The notes: generated by a model from the sequence alone, not told the origin. DNA of 64,000 bases from Fuscovulum sp. (GCA_035192965.1 CP136571.1:2686501-2750500); one strand, 5' to 3'; counted from the stretch's first letter, positions 23,677-34,176 are shown. Program-made: numbers and translations.

Positions 23677-25143
23677 TCAGTCCTTCCGCCCTTCCTTATG
23701 CTTGCGCAGGCGGGAGGGTGTGTGGAACTTGCGGTCCTTGAACGGGTTCTTGTCGCTTTGCGACCGGAACATGATCCGGATCGGCACGCCCGGCATCTCG
23801 AAATGGTCGCGCAACCCGTTCACCAAATAGCGCTTATAGCTTTCCGGCATCTCATCAGGCCGCGAACACATGATCACAAACCCCGGCGGCCGCGCCTTCA
23901 CCTGCGTCATGTACCGCAGCTTGATGCGGTGCCCGCCCGGTGCCGGCGGCGGGTGCGCCTCGGTCATCGCGCCCAGCCAAGTGTTCAGCCGCGCCGTCGT
24001 GATCCGCTTGTTCCAGATGTCATGCGTCCGCCGGATCGCATCGTGCAGCCGGTCCAGCCCGCGCCCGGTCTTGGCCGACACCGTAATCAGCGGCGCCCCA
24101 CGCAACTGCGGCAGAAGACGTTCGAACATCTCCTTCAGCTCGGCCAGCTTTTCCTGCTTCTCGTCTTCCAGATCCCATTTGTTGACCGCGATCACCACGC
24201 CCCGGCCCTCAGACTCGGCATAATCCGCGATCCGCAGATCCTGCACCTCGAACGGGATCTCCACATCCAGCAGCACGACGACCACCTCGGCAAAGCGCAC
24301 CGCGCGCAGCCCGTCCGCCACCGACAGCTTTTCCAGCTTCTCGGTCACCCGCGCCTTCTTGCGCATCCCCGCCGTGTCGAAAATCCGGATCGGCGTCCCC
24401 AGCCAGTCCGACCGGACCGAAATCGCATCCCGCGTGATCCCCGCCTCCGGCCCCGTCAGCAACCGGTCCTCGCCGATGATCTTGTTGATCAACGTCGATT
24501 TCCCTGCATTGGGCCGCCCGATCACCGCAATCTGCAACGGCTTCTTGGCAGTCGGGCGATAGGCGGTGGCTTCGGCCTCCTCCTCGCTCAACTCCTCAGA
24601 AACATCGACCTCGACATCGGGCGTGTTCATCGCCTCGCGTTCGGCAAATTCCTCACGGAAAGGCAGCAGGATACGATACAGATCGTCCATCCCCTCGCCA
24701 TGCTCCGCCGAAAGACGGATCGGCTCACCCAGGCCAAGCGACCACGCCTCAAGCGCGCCGGAATCCCCCGCTGCGCCCTCGGCCTTGTTCACCCCCAGGA
24801 TCACCCGCGCGTTCTTTTTCCGCAGGATATCGGCAAACACCTCATCCGTGGGCATCACGCCCATCCGCCCGTCGATCAGAATCAGGCACACATCGGCCAG
24901 TTCCACCGCGCGTTCGGTCAGACGCCGCATCCGTCCCTGAAGGCTGTCATCGGTCACTTCTTCCAGACCGGCCGTGTCGATCACGGTGAACCGCAGGTCA
25001 AAAAGACGCGCATCCCCCTCGCGCAGGTCGCGCGTCACGCCGGGTTGGTCATCGACCAGCGCCAGCTTCCGCCCGACCAGACGGTTGAACAGCGTGGATT
25101 TCCCCACATTGGGGCGACCCACGATCGCAAGGGTGAAGCTCAT
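23677..25143 (-). CDS. der: Ribosome-assembly GTPase Der
   Basis: A 488-residue protein with two tandem GTPase domains and a C-terminal KH-like domain. The G1 motifs are GRPNVGKST (residues 9-17) and GRPNAGKST (about 208). NKxD motifs appear as GVNKAEG (diverged) and AVNKWD. Der is essential for 50S subunit maturation. The acidic linker between the domains ([15 protein letters not shown]) is typical. It follows bamB by 48 bases in the conserved yfgM-bamB-der order. Confidence 0.98.
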   Translation of the reverse strand: MSFTLAIVGRPNVGKSTLFNRLVGRKLALVDDQPGVTRDLREGDARLFDLRFTVIDTAGLEEVTDDSLQGRMRRLTERAVELADVCLILIDGRMGVMPTDEVFADILRKKNARVILGVNKAEGAAGDSGALEAWSLGLGEPIRLSAEHGEGMDDLYRILLPFREEFAEREAMNTPDVEVDVSEELSEEEAEATAYRPTAKKPLQIAVIGRPNAGKSTLINKIIGEDRLLTGPEAGITRDAISVRSDWLGTPIRIFDTAGMRKKARVTEKLEKLSVADGLRAVRFAEVVVVLLDVEIPFEVQDLRIADYAESEGRGVVIAVNKWDLEDEKQEKLAELKEMFERLLPQLRGAPLITVSAKTGRGLDRLHDAIRRTHDIWNKRITTARLNTWLGAMTEAHPPPAPGGHRIKLRYMTQVKARPPGFVIMCSRPDEMPESYKRYLVNGLRDHFEMPGVPIRIMFRSQSDKNPFKDRKFHTPSRLRKHKEGRKD

Positions 25144-25191
25144 CTTCCACTCCGGAATTCCGAAAGAGGAACCCCTTACACGGGGAACCCG

Positions 25192-26556
25192 TCAACGGAA
25201 AGCGTGAAGTTGTCCATTCCCGCTGACAACATACAGCGTGCCACCCGCCAGCGCCGGCGGGGCCGAGGCACCACCGGGGATCTCTGCACCGCCGACAAGC
25301 GCGCCATCCGCCGGATTGAACAGCCGCAGCTGCCCGTCACCCGACACCACCGCCAGCCGTCCGCCTGCCAGCACAGGGCCGAAATGCGGAACAATGGCCT
25401 TGCGCCGCTTCGGCTTGTCCTTGGTGAAATAGGGCATGTCCACCGCCCAGATCGGCGCACCCGTCGCCGCATCCAGCCGCACCAGACGGTTCTCGTCATT
25501 CACGACGAACACCGATCCCCCCACCACCAGTGGTGGGTTCAGCGCGCCTTCCACAGCCGTCCAGATCCGCTCGCCCGAGGATGTATCCAGCGCCGCCGTC
25601 CGGCCCGATGCGGTGCCCACATAGGTCACATCGCCCATCACCACCGCGTCGCCCGTGATATCCGTCACACCCGCAAAGGCACGGCCCACGCGCTGCCCCG
25701 TCACCGGGGCCTGCCAGACCTGCACGCCCGATACTTTCAGCGCCGCCGTCACCGACCCGTTGGTGAACGGGAACAGCACCACGTTGTCACCAACCGAAGG
25801 TCCAGCCGCCCCGATCATCCCCGTGGACCCGACAGCCCCCGGCACGGTCCAGCGCACGCGCCCCGTATCGGCGGCAATCGCCCAGCCTGATCCGTCGCGA
25901 CCCGACACGAACACCGTGCCGCCCGAAACCGTCGGCGCACCCGTCACCGCAGAATCCAGCCGCTGCCGCCACACCACCGCGCCACTTGCCGCATCCAGAG
26001 CGACCAGCTCGCCATAGGCCGTCGCCGCATAGACGCGCCCCGGCCCTGCAGCCAGCCCGCCCCCCGACACACCACCGCCCCGGTCAAACTCGGCGGTCAG
26101 ATCGGATTGCCACAGCACCGCGCCATTCGTCCCCGTGGCCTGCACAACCGCCGCCGCATCCATCGTATAGACCCGGCCATCCGCCACCACAGGGGCCGCG
26201 CTTACGCGGTTCTTGCGGCTGTTGCCCTTGCCTGCATTCACCGTCCACACCCGTTGCGGCGCGGCTGACAATGCGCCATGCGGCTGGGCGTGGTTCGCCG
26301 CGCCACCGCGCTGCGACCAATCGGCATTGGCCACCGCCGATGGCAGCGAGATGGGCACAGACTGGTTTTCCGGCCGGATCGGCGCAGCCACCGGCGCGGG
26401 CTGCCCCTCGACAGGGATCGACGCTTCAAGCGGTTCACGCACCGAAAAGCGTTCGCCCGACAGGATCAGTTCGCGTTCGCATCCGGCCAGGGCCGTCGCC
26501 ATGGCGAGCCCCGAGATCGTCACCCAAAACCTGCGCTTCACCGTTCCGGCCCCCAT
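25192..26556 (-). CDS. bamB: Outer-membrane assembly lipoprotein BamB (PQQ-like beta-propeller)
   Basis: A 454-residue lipoprotein. The signal peptide ends in the lipobox LAGC (residues 23-26), so Cys26 is lipidated. The rest is an eight-bladed propeller of PQQ-like repeats (GAVLWQSDL, GAVVWRQRL, GRVRWTVPG, GERIWTAVE and so on). BamB scaffolds BamA for beta-barrel insertion. Context with der and a YfgM-like gene supports the name. The start is uncertain; 26556 is the ATG nearest the signal peptide, and a GTG five codons later is possible. The sequence upstream contains a 12-base tandem repeat. Confidence 0.9.
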   Translation of the reverse strand: MGAGTVKRRFWVTISGLAMATALAGCERELILSGERFSVREPLEASIPVEGQPAPVAAPIRPENQSVPISLPSAVANADWSQRGGAANHAQPHGALSAAPQRVWTVNAGKGNSRKNRVSAAPVVADGRVYTMDAAAVVQATGTNGAVLWQSDLTAEFDRGGGVSGGGLAAGPGRVYAATAYGELVALDAASGAVVWRQRLDSAVTGAPTVSGGTVFVSGRDGSGWAIAADTGRVRWTVPGAVGSTGMIGAAGPSVGDNVVLFPFTNGSVTAALKVSGVQVWQAPVTGQRVGRAFAGVTDITGDAVVMGDVTYVGTASGRTAALDTSSGERIWTAVEGALNPPLVVGGSVFVVNDENRLVRLDAATGAPIWAVDMPYFTKDKPKRRKAIVPHFGPVLAGGRLAVVSGDGQLRLFNPADGALVGGAEIPGGASAPPALAGGTLYVVSGNGQLHAFR

Positions 26557-26626
26557 GTTGCCCCGAATGTCGCCCCGAATGTCGCCATGCGTCCGCTTTG
26601 CGTCCCGGCCAACCGGCCCTGCTGCT

Positions 26627-27322
26627 TCAGCCCGCATCATCAGCGTCCGCTTCTGGTGCCAGTGCCGGGGCGGGCGCAGCCGGTGCCACCTCGCCACCCA
26701 AAGCGATAATCGTTTCCTGCGCCCGCGACCGCACGCCACCGGGGGCTTCCTGATCGGTCAGCAGCGCGGTCAGCGCCGTGATCGCCTCATCCGTCCGGTT
26801 TTCTTCCACCAGCAGATAGGCCATCTGCTCCAGCGCCATGGTCCGGTAGGGCCGCCCCGGCGCCGCGATCGGGTCCAGCGCCGCGCGCCGTTCCGCCAGC
26901 GGCAGGTCTGCCCCGGCCACGACCACCCGCCGCAACACCGCCAGATCGCGATAGCTCGCCGGTTGCGTCGCGTCATTGGCCAGCGCCTCAAGCGCGGTCA
27001 GCGTCGCCTCCCGGTCGCCGACCGGGTCTGATGCCAGCAGCAATTGCAGAACGGAACTCTGGGCCCCATCCGTGGGGATCGCTCCCAGCGCCGCCACACG
27101 GTCCTCGGGCGCGCCCAGATCCAGCGCATCCAGCACCGCATCGCCAAAGGCTTCGGCCTTCGCCTCGGCCTGCGTGCGCTGCCATTCGGTCCAGCCCGCG
27201 CCGCCAACGATGCCCAGCACCACGACAACCCCGATCCAGCCATATTTGCGGAACAGCGCAAACAGCCGGTCGCGGCGGACCTCCTCGGTCACCTCATCGA
27301 TAAAGCTGTCAGGATTGCTCAC
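26627..27322 (-). CDS. YfgM-like tetratricopeptide membrane protein
   Basis: A 231-residue protein. A short cytoplasmic N-terminus ([23 protein letters not shown]) precedes one helix (residues 29-46) and a periplasmic TPR-like helical region, ending in an Ala/Pro/Glu-rich tail. This is the architecture of YfgM, an ancillary SecYEG partner that hands clients to periplasmic chaperones. It is first in the yfgM-bamB-der set, 70 bases before bamB. The start at 27322 gives the conserved N-terminus. Confidence 0.88.
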   Translation of the reverse strand: MSNPDSFIDEVTEEVRRDRLFALFRKYGWIGVVVVLGIVGGAGWTEWQRTQAEAKAEAFGDAVLDALDLGAPEDRVAALGAIPTDGAQSSVLQLLLASDPVGDREATLTALEALANDATQPASYRDLAVLRRVVVAGADLPLAERRAALDPIAAPGRPYRTMALEQMAYLLVEENRTDEAITALTALLTDQEAPGGVRSRAQETIIALGGEVAPAAPAPALAPEADADDAG

Positions 27323-27511
27323 GGGCCTCTCCAGTCCTTTTCCACCGTCTTACACGCAAGCGGGAACCCTTGCCAAGCCCCGCGCCTGTTCCGCCCCCTT
27401 TCCCGCGCAGTCCTTCTCGCCCCAGTCTCACCCGTATTCCGTCAAATTTTCTCCACATCGGCCTGCCATGCGGTAAGGGGTAGTTCTGTAACCAGTATCG
27501 GATCGTGTGAA

Positions 27512-28804
27512 ATGGGTATCGAGTTTCTGATGTGGCCACTCCTCCTGCTGGGGCTTGTGGGCTATGACGTCATTTCCGCTGCAGATGACGATGACATTGA
27601 CCCTGTCGTCACCCCCCCCATCAATCCTGATGCTGGCTACACCCCAACGCTCGATACCGGCGGCGCAAAAAGCCAGACTGGCGATCCGGACATGCGGTCG
27701 CTCTTCGATACCACCGATTATGCCGATACCCAGACCGGCTCAGACGATGATGACACGATGGTCGCCGCTCCCGGCGCGACCGACGTCGTCTTCTACGGCG
27801 GTGCCGGCAATGACAGGATCACCGGCAGCGCCGATGACGATTGGGCACAGGGCGCAACCGGCAATGACAGCCTGTCGATGGGCAGCGGTGATGACTTCGG
27901 CTTCGGCGGCGAGGGCAACGACACCCTCATCGGCGACAGCGGGGCCGATTTCCTGCATGGCGGCCTGAATGATGACAGCCTCTATGGCGGCACCGGGGCC
28001 GACAGCCTGCATGGCGGCGCGGGCAATGACCAACTGACCGCAGATGCCGGTGATGACGCCGTCTATGGCGGCGCAGGCAATGACAGCCTGGACAGCGGCG
28101 CCGACAATGACACCGTCTTCGGCGGCGCAGGCTATGACACCATGGTCGGCGGCAGCGGTAATGACAGCATGAACGGCGATGCCGGGAATGACTCCATCGT
28201 CGCCGGAAGCGGCAACGACACCGTCATCGGCGGCGACGGGGCCGATACCGTGCTCGGCGATGATGGCAACGATCTGCTGACCGGCTTCGACGGCGATGAC
28301 AGCATGACCGGCGGCAGCGGCAATGACAGCCTCTTCGGCGGCAATGATGATGACGTGCTCTCCGGCGAACTGGGCAACGATTCCCTCGCAGGTGGCGGCG
28401 GCAGCGACCGGCTGACCGGGGGCGAAGGCAATGACACGATCGCAGGCGATGGCGGCGATGACCGGCTCGACGGCGGCGCCGGCAATGACAGCCTCTCCGG
28501 CGGGGATGAGAATGACACGCTGGTCGGCGGTTCGGGCAACGATACCCTGACTGGCGGCACCGGGTCCGATTCCTTCGTCCTCGATACTCCCGGCACACCT
28601 GATGGCGTGACAACCGTCACCGATTTCGGGGCCGATGATCGCCTCGTGATCGATTGGTCCGGCACCACGCCGCCGACCGTCACCACCACCCCCGATACGG
28701 CCAACAACCGCACCGCAGTCTATGTCAACGGCGTGCTGACGGCCTATGTGCAGGGCACCACCACGCTGACGCCAGATCAGATCGCGTTGAACCGCATCAC
28801 GTGA
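27512..28804 (+). CDS. RTX-type calcium-binding repeat protein
   Basis: A 430-residue acidic protein. Residues 6-23 are a hydrophobic segment ([17 protein letters not shown]) followed by DDDD. From about 95 to 353 it consists of roughly 28 glycine/aspartate-rich nonapeptides of the GGxGxDxLx type, which bind Ca2+ in a parallel beta-roll. The end ([15 protein letters not shown]) resembles the tail of type I secreted proteins. No catalytic domain is present. It may be surface-attached or secreted. No type I secretion genes lie next to it, and the adjacent ABC exporter is of another class. It stands alone between divergent yfgM and convergent ABC genes. Confidence 0.85.
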   Translation: MGIEFLMWPLLLLGLVGYDVISAADDDDIDPVVTPPINPDAGYTPTLDTGGAKSQTGDPDMRSLFDTTDYADTQTGSDDDDTMVAAPGATDVVFYGGAGNDRITGSADDDWAQGATGNDSLSMGSGDDFGFGGEGNDTLIGDSGADFLHGGLNDDSLYGGTGADSLHGGAGNDQLTADAGDDAVYGGAGNDSLDSGADNDTVFGGAGYDTMVGGSGNDSMNGDAGNDSIVAGSGNDTVIGGDGADTVLGDDGNDLLTGFDGDDSMTGGSGNDSLFGGNDDDVLSGELGNDSLAGGGGSDRLTGGEGNDTIAGDGGDDRLDGGAGNDSLSGGDENDTLVGGSGNDTLTGGTGSDSFVLDTPGTPDGVTTVTDFGADDRLVIDWSGTTPPTVTTTPDTANNRTAVYVNGVLTAYVQGTTTLTPDQIALNRIT

Positions 28805-28826
28805 TGCACATCGCTTCGCTGGCGGC

Positions 28827-30656
28827 TCACTCGGCCGCCAGCGTCTCTTCCTCTTCCGACGATTGCCGCGCCCACATCGCGGCATAGCGCCCGCCACGTG
28901 TCAGCAAGTCCTCATGCGTGCCGCGCTCGACGATCTCGCCCGCCTCCAGCACCACGATCTGATCCGCATCCGCGATGGTCGAAAGGCGGTGCGCGATGGT
29001 AATCACCGTCCGCCCCTGCCCCATCTCGCGCAGGCTGTCCTGAATATCCCGCTCCGTCTGCGTGTCCAGCGCACTTGTCGCCTCATCCAGAATCAGGATC
29101 GGCGGGTTTTTCAGCAGCGTCCGCGCAATGCCCACGCGCTGCTTCTCGCCCCCCGAAAGCTTCAACCCGCGCTCGCCCACCGTGGTTTCATACCCCTCCG
29201 GCAGCGACATGATGAAATCATGGATCTTGGCCGCCTTCGCCGCCACCACGATCTCATCCTCGGTCGCATCCGCGCGGCCATAGGCGATGTTGTATCGCAC
29301 CGTATCGTTGAACAGCACCGTATCCTGCGGCACCACCCCGATCTGCGCGTGGATGGAACTTTGCGTCACATCCCGCAAATCCTGCCCATCAATCCGGATC
29401 GCCCCGCCATTCACGTCATAGAACCGGAACATCAGCCGCCCGATGGTCGACTTGCCCGAACCCGACGGCCCCACCAGCGCCACCTTGTTCCCCGCAGGCA
29501 CCGTCAGGCTGATCCCCTTCAGGATCGCCCGCGTCTCCTCATAGCCGAACTCCACCCGGTCAAACTCGACCGATCCCCCCGTCACCGCCAGCGCCTTCGC
29601 CCCCGGCTTGTCGACCACCTCCGCAGGCTGGCCCAGCAGACCGAACATCTCGCCCATATCCACCAGTGCCTGCCGGATTTCGCGGTAGACCGTACCGAGG
29701 AAGTTCAGCGGCATGGTGATCTGGATCATATAGGCGTTGACCATCACGAAATCGCCGACCGTCAACTCGCCCCGCTGCACCCCCAGCGCCGCCATCGACA
29801 TCACGATGACCAGACCAGAGGTAATCAGGAATGCCTGCCCCCCGTTCAGGAACGAAAGGCTCTGCCCGGTCTTGACCGCCGCCACTTCATAGAACTGCAT
29901 CGCCCGGTCATAACGCCCCGCCTCGCGCTCTTCGGCGTTGAAATACTTGACCGTTTCATAATTCAGCAGGCTGTCGATGGCCTTCTGGTTGGCATCGGTA
30001 TCCTGATCATTCATCTCGCGGCGCAGCTTCACCCGCCACTCCGTCACCTTCAGCGTGAAGATGACGTACAGCGTGATCACCACCACCACGACCGCCATAT
30101 AGGAAAACCCGAACAGCGTCGCAAAGATCACCGCCACCATCGCCAGTTCAAGGATCAGCGGCCCGATGGAAAACAGCATGAAGCGCAGCAGGAAATCCAC
30201 GCCCTTCACACCCCGTTCGATGATCCGGCTCAGCCCCCCCGTCTTGCGCGTGATGTGATAGCGCAGCGACAGGCGGTGAATATGCGTGAACGTCTCCAGC
30301 GCCAGCTTGCGCAGCGCCCGCTGCCCAACCCGCACGAACACCGCGTCGCGCAATTCCTGAAACGCCACCGTCCCCAACCGCGCAATCCCATAGGCCACGG
30401 TCAGCCCCACCGCCGTCAGCCCCAGCAGCGTCCCGGTATCCGGCGTTTCCCCCGCCAGCGCATCCACCGCCTGCTTGTACAGGAACGGCGTCGACACCGA
30501 CACGATCTTCGCCGCCACCAGCAACAGCAGCGCCGCCACCACCCGCCGCTTCACCCATCCTTCGCCGGGCGGCCACAGATAGGGCAGCACACGCTTGATG
30601 GTCGCCCAGCCATTGGCCGGGCGGTTCGCTTGGTCCGTGGGTTTGATCTGGCGCAT
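28827..30656 (-). CDS. ABC exporter of the Atm1/HMT1 family
   Basis: A 609-residue half-transporter with an N-terminal six-helix domain (residues about 35-330) and a C-terminal ATPase: Walker A GPSGSGKST, signature LSGGEKQRVGIARTLL, Walker B ILILDEATSALD. The block NYETVKYFNAEEREAGRYD marks the Atm1 group, which exports glutathione-linked sulfur or metal conjugates and supports Fe-S and heavy-metal homeostasis. It functions as a homodimer in the inner membrane. It is followed convergently by the RTX gene. The ATG at 30656 fits; a ribosome binding site GGAAGAGGA precedes it. Confidence 0.94.
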   Translation of the reverse strand: MRQIKPTDQANRPANGWATIKRVLPYLWPPGEGWVKRRVVAALLLLVAAKIVSVSTPFLYKQAVDALAGETPDTGTLLGLTAVGLTVAYGIARLGTVAFQELRDAVFVRVGQRALRKLALETFTHIHRLSLRYHITRKTGGLSRIIERGVKGVDFLLRFMLFSIGPLILELAMVAVIFATLFGFSYMAVVVVVITLYVIFTLKVTEWRVKLRREMNDQDTDANQKAIDSLLNYETVKYFNAEEREAGRYDRAMQFYEVAAVKTGQSLSFLNGGQAFLITSGLVIVMSMAALGVQRGELTVGDFVMVNAYMIQITMPLNFLGTVYREIRQALVDMGEMFGLLGQPAEVVDKPGAKALAVTGGSVEFDRVEFGYEETRAILKGISLTVPAGNKVALVGPSGSGKSTIGRLMFRFYDVNGGAIRIDGQDLRDVTQSSIHAQIGVVPQDTVLFNDTVRYNIAYGRADATEDEIVVAAKAAKIHDFIMSLPEGYETTVGERGLKLSGGEKQRVGIARTLLKNPPILILDEATSALDTQTERDIQDSLREMGQGRTVITIAHRLSTIADADQIVVLEAGEIVERGTHEDLLTRGGRYAAMWARQSSEEEETLAAE

Positions 30657-30746
30657 AAACGGGTCCTCTTCCGGACCTACCTATGCCCCTTGCCGCAAAA
30701 GCACCAGAGGGCGGTCCGCAGCCCCGCCTGTGCATTCCTGCGGGGT

Positions 30747-32285
30747 CTATTCCACCTCGGGGATGGCAAAGACCTGCCCGGGATAGATCAGGTCGGGATC
30801 GCGGATCTGGTCCTTGTTGGCCTCGAACACCTGCACATAGCGCGGCCCGGCCCCCAACTGCTCGCTGGCGATCTGCCACAGGGTAAAGCCTGGCTGCACT
30901 GTCACCGTGACTAGTGCCACCGCCTCGGCCACAGCTTCGCCCTCTGCCGCACCCACAGCCTCTGCCGCAGGTTCCGCCTCGGCCACAACCTCACCGGCCG
31001 TTTCGGCCCCAACCGCAGCCCCAGCCGCAGCCCCTGCCTCAGCTTCTGCCTCTCCCGCAGATGCCGCCGCCAGCGCCTCGACCGTCTCGCGCTTGAAGGG
31101 CGTCTCGAAGCGGCTGATCACCGCCCCCGCCGCATCCACCTGATCGGCGCGCAGGGTATAGATCCCGGCCGCCACCTCGGGCAGCGTCACCGCCCAGTCC
31201 CCGGCCGCCGAAATGGTCGCCTCGCTCAGCGGCGCATTGTCCAGATACAGCCGCACCACCCGCTCCGGCTTGCCCCGCCCGGCCAATTGCACCGCCCCTT
31301 CGGGCGTATAGGTGATGGTGTCGATGGTCACATTGGCCACCAGTTCCGGCGGCATGTCCTCCGCCGATTGCAACACCTTCGCCCCCTCATCCGTCACCAG
31401 CAAAGCCGCAGGCGCAGCAGGCGCGGCTTCAGCCTCTGCCACGGCTTCCGGCGCCGGCTCCGCCTCGGGCGTTCCCACTTCCGCCATGGCTTCTTCCCGC
31501 GGCTCATCCACCGGGGCCTCTGCCACCGCAACAGGTGCCACAGGTGCCACCGTCGGCGCGATCACGACAGACCCTTCCGCCGCTACCTCCGTCCCGTCCG
31601 GCATCTGCATCACCAGCGACAAGACACGCGGCGCAACGCTGGGAGCAAGGTTGAACATCGCCACGAACTTGCCCTGCCCATCCGCCGGAACGCTGACAAT
31701 CTCTTCACCCGTCACCCGCAAGGACAACACAGCCTCGGGCACCGCCGCCCCGGCCACCAGCGCCGATCCATCCTTTTCCACCCGCACCAGATCAAAAGAC
31801 GGCGGCACGATAACCACCTCGGGCACCACCTCCGCCGCCGCATCCGGCGCAGGCTCTGCAACGGCTTCCGGCTCTGCCACCGCCTCGGCCTCGGCCTCGG
31901 CAACCGCCCCCGCCTCAGCATCCGCCGCAACGTCACCAGCCGCCGCATCCGCCGGCGGCTCCGCTCCGGCAGTCTCAGCCCCAGCAGTCTCCGCGCCGGC
32001 AGTCTCCGCCCCACTCGCCTTTGCCCCGGCCACATCGGCACCCGCCTCAGGCGCAGCCTCCGCATCCGCAGTCTCGGCCGCTCCGGCATCCGCCGCCGCC
32101 TCACCAGTAGCCTCACCCTCGGCGGGTGCGGCCTCGCCCGTGCCCGTCCCGGTCACCACCCCTACCGGTTCCACAGGCGGGCGGCTCACGCTCCACGCCC
32201 CATAGAACAACGCCGCGATCACCGCGGCCACCCCGCCGATCACGCCACCGCATCCGGCAACCGACATCTCTGCCCAAGGCTTCAT
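30747..32285 (-). CDS. LysM peptidoglycan-binding protein with long Ala/Glu-rich linkers
   Basis: A 512-residue single-pass protein. A membrane helix (residues 10-32) is followed by Ala/Glu/Pro-rich low-complexity segments, including a GAETA unit repeated three times near residue 95. Two small beta domains (residues about 165-245 and 310-390) lie between linkers, and a C-terminal LysM (about 460-510, ending DLIYPGQVFAIPE) follows. LysM binds peptidoglycan, so the protein may bridge inner membrane and cell wall. The ATG at 32285 excludes a 43-codon upstream extension with no conservation. It is divergent from the LOG gene. Confidence 0.88.
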   Translation of the reverse strand: MKPWAEMSVAGCGGVIGGVAAVIAALFYGAWSVSRPPVEPVGVVTGTGTGEAAPAEGEATGEAAADAGAAETADAEAAPEAGADVAGAKASGAETAGAETAGAETAGAEPPADAAAGDVAADAEAGAVAEAEAEAVAEPEAVAEPAPDAAAEVVPEVVIVPPSFDLVRVEKDGSALVAGAAVPEAVLSLRVTGEEIVSVPADGQGKFVAMFNLAPSVAPRVLSLVMQMPDGTEVAAEGSVVIAPTVAPVAPVAVAEAPVDEPREEAMAEVGTPEAEPAPEAVAEAEAAPAAPAALLVTDEGAKVLQSAEDMPPELVANVTIDTITYTPEGAVQLAGRGKPERVVRLYLDNAPLSEATISAAGDWAVTLPEVAAGIYTLRADQVDAAGAVISRFETPFKRETVEALAAASAGEAEAEAGAAAGAAVGAETAGEVVAEAEPAAEAVGAAEGEAVAEAVALVTVTVQPGFTLWQIASEQLGAGPRYVQVFEANKDQIRDPDLIYPGQVFAIPEVE

Positions 32286-32432
32286 TGCATTACCCCATAT
32301 CCCTGCGGCCATTCCGGGCGAAAAACCATCTCCGCCGGTTGGCAGGGCCTGTTCCCGGCCCCTTCTTCCCTTAGATACCAAAGCCCGATAACACAGGTTC
32401 AGGCAACCTCCCAATCCCCGAAAGCGCCCAGC

Positions 32433-32987
32433 ATGACCCCGCTTCGTTCCGTCTGTGTCTTCTGTGGCTCACGTCCCGGCCTTCGCCCCGCCTATGCGCA
32501 GGCCGCCCGCAGCTTCGGCAGCGCCATCGCAACCGAAGGCTGGCGCCTCGTTTATGGCGCAGGCGACGTGGGGTTGATGGGCGAAGTGGCCCGCGCGGCA
32601 CAGGAGGCGGGGGCCACCACCATGGGCGTCATCCCCACCCATCTTATGACCCGCGAACGCGGCCGCCGCGACCTGTCGCAACTCGTCATCACCGAAGACA
32701 TGCACGAACGCAAAAAGGTGATGTTCATGAATTCCGATGCCATCGTCGTCCTGCCGGGCGGCGCGGGATCCCTGGACGAATTCTTCGAGGTGCTCACCTG
32801 GCGCCAGATCGGCCTGCACCGCAAACCGATCTTCCTTCTGGATACCGAAGGCTACTGGCAACCCCTCGTCGCCCTCACCCGCCACGTCATCGACGAAGGC
32901 TTCGCCGAAGAAACCATACAGGATTACTTCACCACCGTCCCCGACGTGCCCAGCCTCGTCCTGCGCCTGCGCGAGGCGCTGGCCTGA
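32433..32987 (+). CDS. LOG-family nucleotide phosphoribohydrolase
   Basis: A 184-residue Rossmann-fold protein of the TIGR00730/LOG group. The hallmark PGGAGSLDEFFE is at residues 108-119 and the substrate-binding MHERK at 90-94. Members cleave nucleoside 5'-monophosphates such as cytokinin ribotides or AMP to free base and ribose 5-phosphate. The older label lysine decarboxylase is wrong for this family. The ATG at 32433 starts at the conserved SVCVFCGSR strand. Confidence 0.93.
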   Translation: MTPLRSVCVFCGSRPGLRPAYAQAARSFGSAIATEGWRLVYGAGDVGLMGEVARAAQEAGATTMGVIPTHLMTRERGRRDLSQLVITEDMHERKKVMFMNSDAIVVLPGGAGSLDEFFEVLTWRQIGLHRKPIFLLDTEGYWQPLVALTRHVIDEGFAEETIQDYFTTVPDVPSLVLRLREALA

Positions 32988-33069
32988 TCGGCACAGTTCC
33001 ACTCTCAGCCTTGCGCACCACAACTCAAGGATGCATTTTCCCCCACCGTGCACGTATGGGGTAACCGCC

Positions 33070-33354
33070 GTGACAGATGATCAACTCGACCGCGCCCTGC
33101 GCTCCATCGGCATGGGCTGCTTCGTCACCTATCTGCCGCTGTTCCGCGACGGTCGGCGCAGCGCTGCCGACATCGCCGCCGAACTCAGCCAATTCTACAC
33201 CGCCAAGGCCGCAACATCGCGCACCACCCATGCGCGCCGGATCATTGCGGCGGGCCGCATCAGCGACGCATTGCATCGGGTGATCGCCTCCGACCGTGTC
33301 GATCCCGCTATCCGCCAAGCCGCCCAACAAGCCCTGGCCGGCCACAGCACCTGA
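33070..33354 (+). CDS. Conserved-looking hypothetical protein, 94 residues
   Basis: A small helical basic protein (TDDQLDRALRSIGMGCFVTY then HARRIIAAGRISDALHRVI). A GTG at 33070 is preferred because the in-frame ATG at 33031 has AAGG directly abutting it. The ATG would add 13 residues rich in Pro and Cys. No known domain is recognised. It lies 82 bases after the LOG-family gene on the same strand and could be its operon partner. Codon usage is typical of the window, which supports a real gene. Confidence 0.55.
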   Translation: MTDDQLDRALRSIGMGCFVTYLPLFRDGRRSAADIAAELSQFYTAKAATSRTTHARRIIAAGRISDALHRVIASDRVDPAIRQAAQQALAGHST

Positions 33355-33441
33355 CGTGACCTCTGGCGGCACAAAACCCGGCCCCGTCTTCCCAAGCACG
33401 CCGATCTCCCGACCAACTGGCAGCTTCCCCCCTGCCTATAT

Positions 33442-33493
33442 CTTCTCTGCAAAAATATCCTCGGGGGGTCCGGGGGGCGAAGCGCCCCCGGGG
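33442..33493 (+). repeat. Intergenic repeat, copy A3
   Basis: CTTCTCTGC, AAAAATATCCTCGGGGGG and the hairpin GGGGGGC-GAA-GCGCCCCC match copy A2 and the arms at 1743-1946. It lies between the 94-residue ORF and the sodB terminator. Confidence 0.72.
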
Positions 33494-33521
33494 TTACCCT
33501 CCAGCGCACCGCCCAAAAGAA

Positions 33522-33553
33522 AAGGCCCGCCGCAGTCCCCCGCGACGGGCCTT
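33522..33553 (-). terminator. sodB terminator
   Basis: AAGGCCCG and CGGGCCTT form the outer stem, extended by a bulged CGC/GCG. On the minus strand the hairpin is followed by TTCTTTTGGG, a usable T-run. It begins 21 bases after the sodB stop. Confidence 0.75.
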
Positions 33554-33573
33554 CCTTCAAACGTCAGAACCGA

Positions 33574-34176
33574 TCACAGCTTCGCCGCAACCGCTTCCCA
33601 GTTCACCAGCTTGTCCAGGAAGTTGGTCAGATAAGCCGGGCGCTTGTTGCGGAAGTCGATGTAATAGGAATGTTCCCACACATCGCAGCCCAGCAGCGCG
33701 GTCTGGCCAAAGCACAGCGGGTTCACGCCATTCTCGGTCTTGGTCACCTTCAGCGCGCCGTCCTTGTCCTTCACCAGCCAGGCCCAGCCCGACCCGAACT
33801 GTCCGGCCCCGGCAGCCGCGAAATCTTCCTTGAACTTGGCCACCGACCCAAAGCTCTCTGCCAGCGCAAGCTCCAGCTCGCTCGGCATCTTCTTGTTCTC
33901 GCCCGGCCCCATGATCTCCCAGAACAGGGCATGGTTCCAATGCTGCGAGGCGTTGTTGAACAGACCGCTCTGCGCCACCGCGCCAGCCTGATAGGTGCTG
34001 GTGATGATGTCTTCCAGGCTCATCGCCTCATATTCCGACGCGGCCAGCAGCTTGTTGCCGTTGTCGACATAGGCCTTGTGGTGGATGTCGTGGTGATACT
34101 CGAAGGTTTCCTTCGACATGCCCAGCGACGCCAGCGCGTCATGTGCATAGGGAAGATCGGGAAGCGTGAAAGCCAT
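33574..34176 (-). CDS. sodB: Superoxide dismutase, Fe/Mn family
   Basis: A 200-residue cytoplasmic enzyme that dismutates superoxide. Metal ligands are H28, H82, D165 and H169 (the last two in CDVWEHSYY). Gln78 in ASQHWNHALFW occupies the position used by Fe-type enzymes to tune the metal, so iron or cambialistic use is more likely than strict Mn. The ribosome binding site GAGAGGA lies in a small GAGAG-GA-CTCTC repeat. It is monocistronic with its own terminator. Confidence 0.95.
   Translation of the reverse strand: MAFTLPDLPYAHDALASLGMSKETFEYHHDIHHKAYVDNGNKLLAASEYEAMSLEDIITSTYQAGAVAQSGLFNNASQHWNHALFWEIMGPGENKKMPSELELALAESFGSVAKFKEDFAAAGAGQFGSGWAWLVKDKDGALKVTKTENGVNPLCFGQTALLGCDVWEHSYYIDFRNKRPAYLTNFLDKLVNWEAVAAKL

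Noticed and set aside
27780..28580. Tandem repeats that could suggest a CRISPR or minisatellite
   Set aside because: They are the coding repeats of an RTX protein, in frame, with 27-base periodicity and no spacers of the CRISPR kind.
28827..30656. ABC exporter as type I secretion ATPase for the adjacent RTX protein
   Set aside because: Its sequence is of the Atm1/HMT1 group, it lacks a C39-like domain, it is convergent with the RTX gene, and no membrane-fusion partner is nearby.
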